From Streptomyces sp. NBC_00390 (GTDB taxonomy: Bacteria > Actinomycetota > Actinomycetes > Streptomycetales > Streptomycetaceae), in assembly GCF_036057275.1 (NCBI RefSeq), contig NZ_CP107945.1, positions 7,006,001-7,070,000 on the forward strand: a stretch of 64,000 nucleotides of DNA, in the 5' to 3' direction. The notes under the pieces are model-generated. The model searched no databases. It had not been told where the DNA came from and was given only the letters and a program-made list of their open reading frames with translations. Within the stretch, counting starts at the first letter, position 1. Every line of letters begins with the position of its first letter. The translations under genes and the position numbers were made by a program. This document shows positions 53,693 to 63,002 of the stretch, one piece after another.

Positions 53693-55057
53693 ATGGCCGG
53701 ACCGACTTCGCGCAGAACCGTCCTGGGCGCCGCCGTCGCGGCAGCCGCGAGTGCGGGTTCGCTGTCCTCTCTGAGCGGCGCGGCCGCCGCCCCGCCGTCC
53801 TCGGGCCGGGCGAAGGCGCCCGCACCGCTGATCGACAACCACTTCTGGTCCTCCTACACCGACTGGCGCTCCGGCGGTGCGGCAGGGACGAAGGCCGTCG
53901 CCGGCCGCCGGCCCGGCCTGGTGATCGCCGCCCCGGCAGGCCTCACCGAATACACCGACCCGCACACGGGCAGCCAGGCGAGCTGGGAGCACGCCGCCTG
54001 GACCTCGCCGGTGCACCGCTCGCCGGTTCCCGCCACCGAGGTCATCGCTTCCTGGAACGCCCACACGCCGGCCGGCACCTGGCTCCAGGTCGAGCTGGGC
54101 GGGACCTACTCCGACGGCACACGGACGCCGTGGTTCGTGATGGGCCGCTGGGCCGCGGGCGACGGGGACATCCGCCGTACCTCGGTCGACGACCAGAGCG
54201 ACGGCAGGGCGACCATCTGGACCGACACGTTCTCGATCGACGACGCTGCGAGCGGGCTGAGGCTGACGACCTACCAGCTGCGGCTCACCCTCTACCGCAA
54301 ACCCGGGACCAAGCTCACGCCGACCGTGTGGCGGCTCGGCGCGATGGCATCCGACATCCCGGACCGCTTCTCGGTGCCCGCGTCGGTCCCGGCCGGCCCG
54401 GCGCGTGAACTGCCCGTGCCGCGGTACTCGCAGAACACGCATGTCGGCCAGTACCCCGAGTACGACAACGGCGGCGAGGCCTGGTGCAGCCCGACCTCGT
54501 CACAGATGATCATCGAATACTGGGGACGCAGGCCCTCCGCGGCCGACCTGGCCTGGGTGAACCCGGACTTCGCCGACCCGCAGGTGTGCCACGCGGCCCG
54601 GTTCACCTTCGACCACCAGTACGAAGGCTGCGGCAACTGGCCGTTCAACGCCGCCTACGCCGCCACCTACCGGGACATGAACGCCGTGGTCACCCGGCTT
54701 TCCTCACTCACCGACCTGGAGAACCTGGTCGGAGCAGGGATCCCGGCCATAACGTCCCAGTCCTTCCTCAAGGAGGAGCTGACGGGCGCGGGCTACGGAA
54801 CCGCCGGGCATCTGATGACGGTGATCGGCTTCACCGCCGGCGGCGATGTGATCGCGAACGACCCGGCGTCGCCCGGCAACTCGGCCGTGCGACGCGTCTA
54901 CCGGCGCGCCGAATGGGAGAAGATCTGGCTGCGCACCAAGCGCTACAACGCGAGCGGCAAGGTGGTCTCCGGCACAGGTGGCGTCTGTTATCTCTACTGG
55001 CCCGACCAGCCGACCGCCGCCCAGCGCCGGGCGCTGGCCGCCGTCGGCATCCGCTGA
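53693..55057 (+). CDS. Secreted C39-family peptidase
   Basis: 454 aa. A twin-arginine signal (SRRTVLGAAVAAAASAGSL, cut near 35) is followed by a 200-residue beta-rich domain of unknown role. The C39-like papain-fold peptidase (about 230-454) then has the catalytic Cys in GGEAWCSPTSSQMIIEYWG, the His in GYGTAGHLMTVIGF and the Asp/Asn in GGDVIANDPA. It is probably a cell-surface or extracellular cysteine peptidase; its substrate is unknown. A strong terminator follows 9 bp after the stop. Confidence 0.88.
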   Translation: MAGPTSRRTVLGAAVAAAASAGSLSSLSGAAAAPPSSGRAKAPAPLIDNHFWSSYTDWRSGGAAGTKAVAGRRPGLVIAAPAGLTEYTDPHTGSQASWEHAAWTSPVHRSPVPATEVIASWNAHTPAGTWLQVELGGTYSDGTRTPWFVMGRWAAGDGDIRRTSVDDQSDGRATIWTDTFSIDDAASGLRLTTYQLRLTLYRKPGTKLTPTVWRLGAMASDIPDRFSVPASVPAGPARELPVPRYSQNTHVGQYPEYDNGGEAWCSPTSSQMIIEYWGRRPSAADLAWVNPDFADPQVCHAARFTFDHQYEGCGNWPFNAAYAATYRDMNAVVTRLSSLTDLENLVGAGIPAITSQSFLKEELTGAGYGTAGHLMTVIGFTAGGDVIANDPASPGNSAVRRVYRRAEWEKIWLRTKRYNASGKVVSGTGGVCYLYWPDQPTAAQRRALAAVGIR

Positions 55058-55066
55058 GCTGGGACC

Positions 55067-55104
55067 GGCCCCCGGGCAGAGACGCAGGTCACTGCCCGGG
55101 GGCC
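55067..55104 (+). terminator. Hairpin terminator after the C39 peptidase gene
   Basis: A perfect 13-bp stem (55067-55079 with 55092-55104) and 12-nt loop. Confidence 0.75.
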
Positions 55105-55172
55105 GTATCCCTGGCACTGTGGTGCGGTCACCGGGGGGCGACCATCAGCCGGACGACCGAACGAGAACCGCC

Positions 55173-55328
55173 ATGACTTCGACCGCAGCAGCAGCCGCCA
55201 TGGACCGCGCCGAGAGCCGTACCCGTACCGGTGGCCCCGGCGACGGCCCCAAGGTCCTCGAGCACGTCCTCGGCTGGACCCTCGTCATGGTTCTCGCGAT
55301 GCTCGTCACCCAGATCGGCCTGATCTAG
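55173..55328 (+). CDS. Small membrane protein of the SCO1431 type
   Basis: 51 aa from ATG 55173. An Ala/Arg-rich N-terminus leads to one membrane span (VLGWTLVMVLAMLVTQIGLI) ending the protein, so it is a tail-anchored single-span peptide. I recall SCO1431 family membrane proteins with this form and genomic position. Function unknown. Confidence 0.8.
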   Translation: MTSTAAAAAMDRAESRTRTGGPGDGPKVLEHVLGWTLVMVLAMLVTQIGLI

Positions 55329-55694
55329 GCCGACGCGACCGGGTGGCGGCCCGTGAACGGGGCCGCTCCTGTCCGGAACCGCTCCTGTCCGGAACCGCGC
55401 CGCAGGGTTGCCCGCGGGCTTGCGGGTCCAAGGCGGGCACCGAAGGACCGGACCGGTCGATCAATGGTGCGGACCAACCACCGATTCCGTTTCCATGGCA
55501 GTCCCACCCCGTCCGGCAGGAGTGCGGGCACCTCGTGACGGACGCCCGCCGATCGGGCATACTCAACGCGCCACAGCCGCCAACCAGCCGCTTTCGTGAT
55601 CCGGAAGGGCAGCATCGGCCTGGCAGAAGATCGGCGGCGCGCCCACACCCTGTGCGTGCCTGCCGCAGCGCCCGACAGGGAGGAGAGCGCCGTA
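55329..55694. other. 366-bp intergenic region before the acyl-CoA dehydrogenase gene
   Basis: It holds a 16-bp tandem repeat (55365-55380 and 55381-55396, GCTCCTGTCCGGAACC). Frames here do not resemble proteins. GGAGAG at 55682-55687 is the ribosome site of the next gene. Confidence 0.5.
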
Positions 55695-56867
55695 ATGCCC
55701 GACCGCGCCCCGCAGCCGGTGGACCGTCAACTGCCCACCGAGGAGGCCAGGGATCTGATCACGCTGGTCCGCGACATCGTCCAGCGGGAGATCGCCCCCC
55801 GCGCGGCCGAGGAGGAGGACGCAGGGCACTTTCCGCGCGAGGTCTTCTCGCTGCTGTCAGACGCCGGACTGCTGGGTCTGCCCTACGACTCCGAGTACGG
55901 CGGCGGCGACCAGCCGTACGAGGTGTACCTCCAGGTGCTCGAAGAGCTCGCCGCGGCGCGGCTCACCGTCGGCCTCGGTGTCAGCGTCCACTCGCTCTCC
56001 TGCCACGCTCTGGCCGGATACGGCACCAAGGAGCAGCAGGCCGAACACCTTCCCGCGATGCTCGGCGGGGGCCTGCTCGGCGCCTACTGCCTGTCCGAGC
56101 CCGCTTCGGGGTCCGATGCGGCGTCACTGCGCACCAAGGCGGTCCGTGACGGCGACGACTGGGTCATCACCGGCACCAAGGCGTGGATCACCCACGGCGG
56201 TGTCGCCGATTTCTGCACGGTCATGGCCCGCACCGGGGGCGAGGGGGCGAAGGGCATCACCGCCTTCCTGGTCCCGGGCGACGCGCCGGGCCTGAACGCG
56301 GCGGTACCCGAGAAGAAGATGGGCATGAAGGGTTCGCCCACCGCGCAGCTCCACTTCGACGGTGTCCGGGTCCCCGACTCCCGCCGCCTCGGCGAGGAGG
56401 GCCAGGGCTTCGCGATCGCTCTGTCGGCGCTGGACTCGGGCCGTCTCGGGATCGCCGCCTGCGCCATCGGTGTCGCCCAGGCGGCCCTGGACGAGGCCCT
56501 CGCCTACGCCACCGGCCGCCGGCAGTTCGGCCGTCCCATCGCGGACTTCCAGGGGCTGCGCTTCATGCTCGCCGACATGGCCACCCGTATAGAGGCGGGG
56601 CGCGCCCTGTATCTCGCCGCGGCGCGGCTGCGGGACGCGGGCAAGCCGTTCTCCCGGCAGGCCGCGATGGCCAAGCTGTTCTGCACGGACGCGGCGATGA
56701 GCGTGACCACCGACGCGGTCCAGGTGCTGGGTGGCTACGGCTACACCCAGGACTTCCCGGCCGAGCGCTATATGCGGGAGGCCAAGGTGCTGCAGATCGT
56801 CGAGGGCACCAACCAGATCCAGCGCATGGTCATCGCCCGTCACCTCGCGGGGCCCGAGACGCGCTGA
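55695..56867 (+). CDS. Acyl-CoA dehydrogenase
   Basis: 390 aa from ATG 55695. It has the four-helix/beta/four-helix plan: GLLGLPYDSEYGGG, AYCLSEPASGSDAASLRTKA, GTKAWITHGGVADF and GRRQFGRPIADFQGLRFMLADMA. The catalytic Glu is in QIVEGTNQIQR. It oxidises an acyl-CoA of unknown chain, passing electrons through FAD to an electron-transfer flavoprotein. Confidence 0.94.
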   Translation: MPDRAPQPVDRQLPTEEARDLITLVRDIVQREIAPRAAEEEDAGHFPREVFSLLSDAGLLGLPYDSEYGGGDQPYEVYLQVLEELAAARLTVGLGVSVHSLSCHALAGYGTKEQQAEHLPAMLGGGLLGAYCLSEPASGSDAASLRTKAVRDGDDWVITGTKAWITHGGVADFCTVMARTGGEGAKGITAFLVPGDAPGLNAAVPEKKMGMKGSPTAQLHFDGVRVPDSRRLGEEGQGFAIALSALDSGRLGIAACAIGVAQAALDEALAYATGRRQFGRPIADFQGLRFMLADMATRIEAGRALYLAAARLRDAGKPFSRQAAMAKLFCTDAAMSVTTDAVQVLGGYGYTQDFPAERYMREAKVLQIVEGTNQIQRMVIARHLAGPETR

Positions 56868-57181
56868 TCCGTCCGCAGCTGATCCGCCCGCCTGAACACG
56901 GGCGTGAACGTCACCGGCGCCGCGAGCCTGCTCCACTCGGGGTCGCGGCGCCCGGGCAGGGTTCTGCCGTGGCTGGCCCAGAGCTGGAGCAGTTCCCGGT
57001 AGATGGGCGGATCGGCCGGATGGTAAACCGATTCTGCGCGCGCCGTGGGCAAAGGCGCAGGTGGGGGAACCGGCGGAGCCGGTGCGGCAGGACCGGGAGT
57101 CGGCAGGGCCGGCGGGGCCGACGGAGCCGGCATCACCAGCCGCCGACGACGCTGACCGGTCGTGGAGTACACCAGGGTCAT
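56840..57181 (-). CDS. Small proline-rich hypothetical protein
   Basis: 113 aa, ATG 57181. The middle (about 18-46) is Pro/Ala-rich; the C-terminal part (YHPADPPIYRELLQLWASHGRTLPGRRDPEWSRLAA) looks like a real conserved protein region. It overlaps the 3' end of the acyl-CoA dehydrogenase gene by 28 bp. The ribosome site is weak, so the start and the gene itself are uncertain. Confidence 0.6.
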   Translation of the reverse strand: MTLVYSTTGQRRRRLVMPAPSAPPALPTPGPAAPAPPVPPPAPLPTARAESVYHPADPPIYRELLQLWASHGRTLPGRRDPEWSRLAAPVTFTPVFRRADQLRTDQRVSGPAR

Positions 57182-57300
57182 GACTGGCCAACGGCTGCAC
57201 CCCGGACCGGGTTACCGGCGGGGATAATCGCGCGCCAGTGCACGGGCTACCCGGCACGGCCGGAGAGGGCGGATCCCCGGCCGGCCACCGTGCTGCGGGA

Positions 57301-57705
57301 TCAGGCCGCGCGCCGCATACGCGGCACCTTCACGGGACGCGAACCCGGACCGCCGACGTGCGAGAAGGGCTGCATCCGCCAGTCAAGGCCCTGAGGAAGC
57401 GTCAACAGCAGGGCGGTGTCCTGCTCCTGGAGTTCCAGCGACTCATCGGCGGGCCGGGCCTCGGCGGCCGGCCGGCCGGTGCCGGCGCACACCGTCAGGC
57501 CGAAGGGGTTCCACGGAGTGGGGCACAGCGCGTGCTCCGGGAGCACGTCCTCGTCCGCGAGCAACGCGATCGGCTGTGCACAGTCCGGGCAGACCACCCG
57601 GAACATCTCGAAGGTGTCGTACGCGTCCAGCTCGTCGATATCGGCCAGTTCCGCCAGATCGACAGGCTCCGGTTCAGTACGTCCGGTGTTCTTAAGGCTC
57701 TGCAT
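57301..57705 (-). CDS. Hypothetical protein with zinc-ribbon-like cysteines
   Basis: 134 aa from ATG 57705, with GGGGGAGA upstream. The N-terminal part is acidic (EPEPVDLAELADIDELDAYDTFEMF). A CxxC pair in VVCPDCAQPIALL and further cysteines in HALCPTPWNPFGLTVCAG suggest a zinc-binding site. The C-terminus is basic. No function is known; it is conserved in Streptomyces judging by its composition and codon pattern. Confidence 0.7.
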   Translation of the reverse strand: MQSLKNTGRTEPEPVDLAELADIDELDAYDTFEMFRVVCPDCAQPIALLADEDVLPEHALCPTPWNPFGLTVCAGTGRPAAEARPADESLELQEQDTALLLTLPQGLDWRMQPFSHVGGPGSRPVKVPRMRRAA

Positions 57706-57943
57706 GGAGAATCTCCCCCTCGGATGGGCCGAGCAGGCACGTGTGGCCTCGACCACACCAAGCACTTCCCATCGCGCCGGGTGGGTAACCGCGAGGTCAC
57801 GGTGGACCCGGCGGCAACCCTGTGGCATTCGTCACATGACTTCCCCCTACGGCCCTGCGGCCGTGGGAGGTGCCCCCGGCCGGTGCCCTCTCGGGGCTTT
57901 CCGAGACTGTGCCGGAAGCGACCTGGGGCAATAAGTTGACCGC

Positions 57944-58384
57944 ATGGAGGAGCTGGATCGTCAGATCGTGGAATTGCTCGTCAAGGACGGGCGGATGAGC
58001 TACACCGACCTGGGCAAGGCCACGGGCCTGTCCACCTCGGCGGTGCATCAGCGCGTCCGCCGCCTGGAGCAGCGGGGCGTCATCCGCGGCTATGCCGCCG
58101 TCGTCGACCCCGAGTCGGTGGGGCTGCCGCTCACCGCGTTCATCTCGGTGAAACCCTTCGACCCCAGCGCTCCCGACGACATCGCCGAACGGCTCGCCGG
58201 CGTCCCCGAGATCGAGGCCTGTCACAGCGTGGCCGGCGACGAGAACTACATCCTCAAGGTGCGCGTTTCCACCCCGCACGAGCTGGAGGAGCTGCTCAGC
58301 CGCATCCGCTCCCTGTCCGGGGTGTCCACACGCACCACGGTCGTGCTGTCCACCCCGTACGAGGCACGTCCGCCGCGTATCTAG
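57944..58384 (+). CDS. Lrp/AsnC-family transcriptional regulator
   Basis: 146 aa. HTH near the N-terminus (GRMSYTDLGKATGLSTSAVHQRVRRLEQRGVI) and RAM effector domain (PLTAFISVKPFDPSAPDDIAERL; EACHSVAGDENYILKVRV). It is 9 bp upstream of the amidohydrolase gene on the same strand; autoregulation and control of that gene are plausible. It is distinct from the Lrp protein at 29808. Confidence 0.93.
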   Translation: MEELDRQIVELLVKDGRMSYTDLGKATGLSTSAVHQRVRRLEQRGVIRGYAAVVDPESVGLPLTAFISVKPFDPSAPDDIAERLAGVPEIEACHSVAGDENYILKVRVSTPHELEELLSRIRSLSGVSTRTTVVLSTPYEARPPRI

Positions 58385-58393
58385 GCTGGTCCC

Positions 58394-60019
58394 ATGACCG
58401 AGAGCACCGCCCCCCAGAGCGAACACCGCACCGTGCTGCTGCGCGGCGGCGAAGTCCACAGCCCCGCCGACCCCTTCGCCACCGCGATGGTCGTCGAGAA
58501 AGGACATGTCGCCTGGGTGGGTTCCGAAGGCGCGGCCGACGCCTTCGCCGCCGGGGTCGACGAGGTGATCGACCTGGAAGGCGCCCTGGTCACCCCGGCC
58601 TTCACGGACGCGCATGTCCACACCACGGCGACCGGACTGGCCCTCACCGGCCTCGATCTGTCCGGCGCCGCCTCGCTCGCCGAGGCGGACGCTCTCGTAC
58701 GGGAGTACGCGGCGGCCCGTCCCGGCGACCGGGTCCTGATCGGCCACGGCTGGGACGCCTCCCGCTGGCCCGAGCGGCGGCCGCCGCGCCGCGCCGACCT
58801 CGACGAAGCCACCGGCGGGCGGCCGCTCTATCTGACCCGCATCGACGTCCACTCCGCCGTCGTCACCACGGCCCTGCTGGATCTGGTGCCCGGTGTCCGG
58901 TCGATGAGCGGCTTCCGGGACGGCGAGCCGCTCACGGGCGACGCCCACCACGCCGTTCGTGCGGCCGCCTATGCCGGGCTCGCCCCGCTGCAGCGCACCG
59001 AGGCACAGCGCGCCGCGCTGCGGCACGCCGCCTCGCTCGGCGTCGGAACCGTCCATGAGTGCGGCGGGCCCGACATCTCCTCCGAGGACGATTTCACCGG
59101 ACTGCTGAAGCTGGCGGCCGACGAGCCGGGTCCGCGGGTCGTCGGCTACTGGGCCGACCTGGACGTCGAGCGTGCGCGGGCCCTGGGGGCCCTGGGGGCG
59201 GCAGGGGACCTCTTCGTCGACGGTTCGCTCGGCTCGCACACGGCCTGCCTCCACGAGCCGTATGCCGACGCGGCACACAACGGCACGGCCCGCCTCGACA
59301 CGGCGGCCGTCGCGGAGCATGTCATCGCCTGTACCGAGGCCGGGCTCCAGGCGGGCTTCCACGCGATCGGCGACGCGGCGGTCACCTCCGTGGCCGAGGG
59401 GATGAAGGCCGCCGCCGAAAAGCTCGGCCTGTCCCGCGTCCGCGCTGCCCGACACCGGGTCGAGCACGCCGAAATGCTCACGCCCGAAACGATCGCGGCC
59501 TTTGTGGAGTTCGGCCTCACCGCCTCCGTGCAGCCCGCCTTCGACGCCGCCTGGGGCGGGGAGGCGGGCATGTACGCCGAGCGCCTCGGCGCCGCGCGGG
59601 CCCGCACCCTGAACCCGTACGCGGCGCTTCTGCGGGCCGGGGTCCCCCTGGCTTTCGGCTCGGACAGTCCCGTGACCCCGCTCGACCCGTGGGGAACCGT
59701 CCGGGCGGCCGCGTTCCACCGCACGCCCGAGCACCGGGTGTCGGCGCGGGCCGCTTTCACCGCCCACACCCGGGGCGGCTGGCGCGCCGTCGGCCGTGAC
59801 GACGCCGGGGTGCTCGTGCCCGGCGCGCCGGCCGACTACGCGGTCTGGCGCACCGACGAACTGGTGGTGCAGGCGCCCGACGACCGGGTCGCACGCTGGT
59901 CCACCGACCCCCGCTCCGGCACCCCTGGCCTGCCCGATCTCACTCCCGGGACCGAGCTGCCGGAGTGTCTGCGAACAGTGGTCCGCGGGCGCACCGTCTT
60001 CGCAACGCCGAACGGGTGA
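58394..60019 (+). CDS. YtcJ-like amidohydrolase
   Basis: 541 aa. Amidohydrolase superfamily TIM barrel with the first metal pair in FTDAHVHTTATG, a HGWDASRWPER region, HAIGDAAV and RVEHAEMLTPETI, and the late SDSPVTPLDPW acid (metal Asp). The substrate is unknown; YtcJ-like enzymes act on amides or related N-containing compounds. The length is typical. It follows an Lrp-type regulator, which hints at an amino-acid-derived substrate, by inference only. Confidence 0.9.
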   Translation: MTESTAPQSEHRTVLLRGGEVHSPADPFATAMVVEKGHVAWVGSEGAADAFAAGVDEVIDLEGALVTPAFTDAHVHTTATGLALTGLDLSGAASLAEADALVREYAAARPGDRVLIGHGWDASRWPERRPPRRADLDEATGGRPLYLTRIDVHSAVVTTALLDLVPGVRSMSGFRDGEPLTGDAHHAVRAAAYAGLAPLQRTEAQRAALRHAASLGVGTVHECGGPDISSEDDFTGLLKLAADEPGPRVVGYWADLDVERARALGALGAAGDLFVDGSLGSHTACLHEPYADAAHNGTARLDTAAVAEHVIACTEAGLQAGFHAIGDAAVTSVAEGMKAAAEKLGLSRVRAARHRVEHAEMLTPETIAAFVEFGLTASVQPAFDAAWGGEAGMYAERLGAARARTLNPYAALLRAGVPLAFGSDSPVTPLDPWGTVRAAAFHRTPEHRVSARAAFTAHTRGGWRAVGRDDAGVLVPGAPADYAVWRTDELVVQAPDDRVARWSTDPRSGTPGLPDLTPGTELPECLRTVVRGRTVFATPNG

Positions 60020-60582
60020 CGTACGGACATTCCGCACCACCCGCCGGTGCGCACCGAGCTCCGCCGCGACCTGCGGATCTTCGTCGCTGACCTGGTCGTT
60101 CGACCAATCCTCGCTGCTCGGGCGACTGTTGACAGCGAGCGCCCACCGGCCGGTAGGTTCGGCCGAGTCCACCACAGGACGTCCGTCCGGCAGACCTTCC
60201 ACGCAGTCGTCGACCGCCGCTGGGCCATGGGGTGGTGTGCCGCACCGGCGCACCACCACTGGGAGCCAGGTCCAGTGCTCGCGCCTCGGGGGCAGAGGGA
60301 AGGTTTCAGCCGTGCGGCAGGTGTGACCCGGGTAGGGCCCGGCGTTCAGTAGACAACGGCTCTCGGTCGACCCGCAGCCAGCGGGCGCCAGGTCGGCCCG
60401 AAGGACGCCGGGTCCGATCCGCTGCCGCACCCCGCCGCCTCCCACCGCACCGCCTGCATGGCCGCTTCTGTCCGCTGCGTTCCGCCGCCCTGCCAAGGAG
60501 TCCGCCTCCGGTCCGTGCCGACGCAGGCGCTCTCGACACGCTCGCTATGGTGGGGCTCTGTGCACGGACCGAAGGGGCAGCA
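60020..60582. other. 563-bp intergenic region upstream of ppm1
   Basis: No gene is supported. A promoter candidate is TTGACA (60129-60134) with TAGGTT (60154-60159), spacing 19, which would leave a leader of about 420 nt. I compared the leader with riboswitch cores I know and found no match. Confidence 0.4.
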
Positions 60583-61410
60583 GTGAACGACGGTGGTGGG
60601 GTTCCCCGTGGCGGAGTCCAGGAGCGGCGGTACGGCCCGCTCGGCAAGGCCCTGGTGATCATCCCGACCTACAACGAGGCCGAGAACATCCAGGCGATCG
60701 TCTCGCGGGTGCGCGCCGCCGTGCCCGATGCCGACGTGCTCGTCGCCGATGACAACAGCCCCGACGGGACGGGCAAGTTCGCCGACGAGATCGCGGTCCA
60801 GGACGAGCAGGTGCAGGTACTGCACCGCAAGGGCAAGGAAGGCCTCGGGGCGGCCTACCTCGCGGGCTTCGCCTGGGGCATCGAGCGCGGTTACGGCGTC
60901 CTGGTCGAGATGGACGCCGACGGCTCCCACCAGCCCGAAGAGCTGCCCAGGCTGCTGACCGCGCTCAAGGGCGCCGACCTCGTCCTCGGCTCCCGCTGGG
61001 TTCCGGGCGGCCGGGTCGTCAACTGGCCCAGGCACCGCGAGTTCCTCTCCCGCGGCGGCAGCACCTACTCCCGTCTGCTGCTCGGTGTGCCCATCCGGGA
61101 CGTCACCGGAGGCTTCCGGGCCTTCCGCGCCGAGACCCTCCAGGGGCTCGGCCTCACGGAGGTGGCCTCCCAGGGGTACTGCTTCCAGGTCGACCTGGCC
61201 CGCCGCGCGGTGGCCGCCGGCTACCACGTCGTCGAGGTACCCATCACCTTCGTCGAACGCGAACTCGGCGACTCCAAGATGAGCCGGGACATCGTTGTGG
61301 AAGCCCTGTGGCGGGTCACCGCGTGGGGTGTGGGGGACCGGGCGAACCGGCTGCTGGGCCGCAAACCCCTGTCCGGATCACCGGATTCCCGCTCTCCGCG
61401 ATCTTCCTGA
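60583..61410 (+). CDS. ppm1: Polyprenol monophosphomannose synthase
   Basis: 275 aa from GTG 60583 with GAAGGGG upstream. GT2 glycosyltransferase: ALVIIPTYNEAENIQAIV, DDNSPDGTGKFAD, the metal-binding DAD in EMDADGSHQPEELP, and LGSRWVPGG. It transfers mannose from GDP-mannose to polyprenol phosphate on the inner membrane face. In S. coelicolor the orthologous Ppm1, with Pmt, is needed for glycoprotein formation and phage phiC31 infection. It is not fused to an N-acyltransferase as in mycobacteria. Confidence 0.93.
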   Translation: MNDGGGVPRGGVQERRYGPLGKALVIIPTYNEAENIQAIVSRVRAAVPDADVLVADDNSPDGTGKFADEIAVQDEQVQVLHRKGKEGLGAAYLAGFAWGIERGYGVLVEMDADGSHQPEELPRLLTALKGADLVLGSRWVPGGRVVNWPRHREFLSRGGSTYSRLLLGVPIRDVTGGFRAFRAETLQGLGLTEVASQGYCFQVDLARRAVAAGYHVVEVPITFVERELGDSKMSRDIVVEALWRVTAWGVGDRANRLLGRKPLSGSPDSRSPRSS

Positions 61411-61457
61411 TCACCCGCTTACGCCGATCGGCCGGACGCCCAGGCACACTGGGGGGC

Positions 61458-62039
61458 ATGACGACCGGCGCACCGCCCCCTACAGCCCCCAGGCGCTCGC
61501 GCGCCCGCACCTTCCTGCCGCTCGGCATCGCCGCCTGGCTGGTCCTGGAGATCTGGCTGCTGACCGTCGTGGCAGACGTGGCCGGTGGGCTCACCGTCCT
61601 CGTCCTGCTGGTCGGCGCCGGCGTGCTCGGGGCCGTGGTGATCAAGCGGGCCGGACGCCGTGCGTTCACCAGTCTCACCGAGACACTCCAGCAGCAGACC
61701 GGCCAGGCCCCGCCCACGTCGGCCACCCCGCCGCGCAGCGAGGGCAACGGCTTTCTGATGCTCGGCGGACTGCTGCTGATGCTGCCCGGCCTGATCTCGG
61801 ACGCGGTGGGGCTGCTCCTGCTGCTGAAGCCGGTCCGTGCCCGGCTCGGGCGGTACACGGAGAAGTCGCTGGACCGCCGGATGAGCGCCGCGGCGCCCGG
61901 CGGCTTCGGCGATGTCTTCCAGCAGGCGAGGATCCACCGGCCGGACGGCAAGATCGTCCAGGGCGAGGTCATCAGGAACGAGGAAGCGGCCGCGAGCCGC
62001 CACGAGGAGCAGGGCCCGAGGCCGCCGCTGACGCCCTGA
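61458..62039 (+). CDS. fxsA: FxsA-family membrane protein
   Basis: 193 aa from ATG 61458. Spans at about 19-37 and 38-58 (LEIWLLTVVADVAGGLTVLVLLVGAGVLGAVVIK) and 95-120 (LMLGGLLLMLPGLISDAVGLLLLL) fit FxsA, the E. coli suppressor of F-plasmid exclusion of phage T7. Function in Streptomyces is unknown. It follows ppm1 and precedes rbpA, a conserved order. Confidence 0.9.
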   Translation: MTTGAPPPTAPRRSRARTFLPLGIAAWLVLEIWLLTVVADVAGGLTVLVLLVGAGVLGAVVIKRAGRRAFTSLTETLQQQTGQAPPTSATPPRSEGNGFLMLGGLLLMLPGLISDAVGLLLLLKPVRARLGRYTEKSLDRRMSAAAPGGFGDVFQQARIHRPDGKIVQGEVIRNEEAAASRHEEQGPRPPLTP

Positions 62040-62490
62040 CCGCGCGGGCGCGGCGGACCGCGAGGCCACGTCCGCGGGACCGAACGGCGGCATCCGCCGT
62101 CGGTGCGCCCGGGCAGGTGTGCTGCGTCCGGTCGGCCGTGGACAGCCCCGCCGCCGTCGGTCGACCCGGTCGGTGGGCCTGGGCATCGGTCGGCGGGTCC
62201 GCCCGGGCAGGTGTACTGCGTCCGGTCGGCGCTGTGGACACACGCCGCCGGCCGCCGCCCCGTCCGGGGCCGAGAGCGAGCGGCGGAATCCGACGTCAGG
62301 TGCCGGGTCCGGCCGATGGGCCATGAGTAACCTCACCACCCGACGGTCCGCCCCGGGTGCGCGCGCGGTTGCCGCGGTGCACCGCCCGGCGTGCGGCGGC
62401 CCGCACGCTCCGACGGGTTCGCCGCACCTGGCGGTGCGTCCGGGCCGGTGGGCGTCTCACCTCTGGAACACCCCAACGTGGGCACAGAAA
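62040..62490. other. 451-bp intergenic region between fxsA and the rbpA terminator
   Basis: A 30-bp repeat with one mismatch is at 62107-62136 and 62201-62230 (period 94). Frames are open but without recognisable protein. No promoter or operator is evident. Confidence 0.5.
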
Positions 62491-62534
62491 AGCCGCGGGC
62501 TGCGACCACACTCGGTGTGTCGCAGCCCACGGCT
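62491..62534. terminator. Hairpin terminator after rbpA
   Basis: A 16-bp stem (62491-62506 with 62519-62534, one mismatch) whose loop can also pair. On the minus strand it is followed by a T-rich stretch (CTTTTCTG), so it probably ends rbpA. Confidence 0.75.
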
Positions 62535-62566
62535 CTTTGTTCAGCTCTGCAGCTGTAGCTGTGCGA

Positions 62567-62941
62567 TCAGGCGGACTTCCTGCTGTCACGCGGGTGCACA
62601 GCGATGTTCATGGCGCCGGAGCGCAGGACCGCCAGCCTTTCGGCCAGCACCTCCTCGAGTTCCTCGCGGGTACGCCGCTCCATGAGCATGTCCCAGTGCG
62701 TACGCGCCGGCTTGCCCTTCTTCTCTTCGGGGCCGTCCCCGTCAACGAGGAGTGCCTGGGCGCCGCACGCCTTGCACTCCCACTCCGGCGGAATCTCCGC
62801 CTCGACCGAGAACGGCATCTCAAATCGATGTCCGTTCTGGCATGCGTACTCCACCGCCTGGCGCGGGGCCAGATCGATGCCGCGGTCCGTCTCGTAGCTG
62901 GTAACCACAAGTCGCGTGCCGCGGAGAGCTCGCTCACTCAT
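62567..62941 (-). CDS. rbpA: RNA polymerase-binding protein RbpA
   Basis: 124 aa. The family signature is complete: SERALRGTRLVVTSYETDRG, CQNGHRFEMPFSVEAEIPPEWECKACGAQA (zinc site C34, C56, C59) and THWDMLMERRTREELEEVLAERL. It binds the principal sigma factor and RNA polymerase, stimulates transcription from HrdB promoters and affects rifampicin sensitivity. The promoter upstream has the SigR consensus, so expression rises under thiol-oxidising stress. Confidence 0.97.
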   Translation of the reverse strand: MSERALRGTRLVVTSYETDRGIDLAPRQAVEYACQNGHRFEMPFSVEAEIPPEWECKACGAQALLVDGDGPEEKKGKPARTHWDMLMERRTREELEEVLAERLAVLRSGAMNIAVHPRDSRKSA

Positions 62942-63002
62942 GAATCGTGCCTCCCGGGCTTGTCGCCCACAGGACAGGTGTCGCTGTCGTCGTCATCCGG
63001 TC

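Noticed and set aside
60232..60380. Cobalamin or c-di-AMP riboswitch
   Set aside because: A few short look-alike strings occur, but the conserved cores are not in order on either strand.
57797..60496. Long minus-strand open frame of 899 codons
   Set aside because: It is the reverse-frame shadow of the Lrp and amidohydrolase genes, which have clear family motifs; the product is Gly/Arg/Val-rich without motifs.
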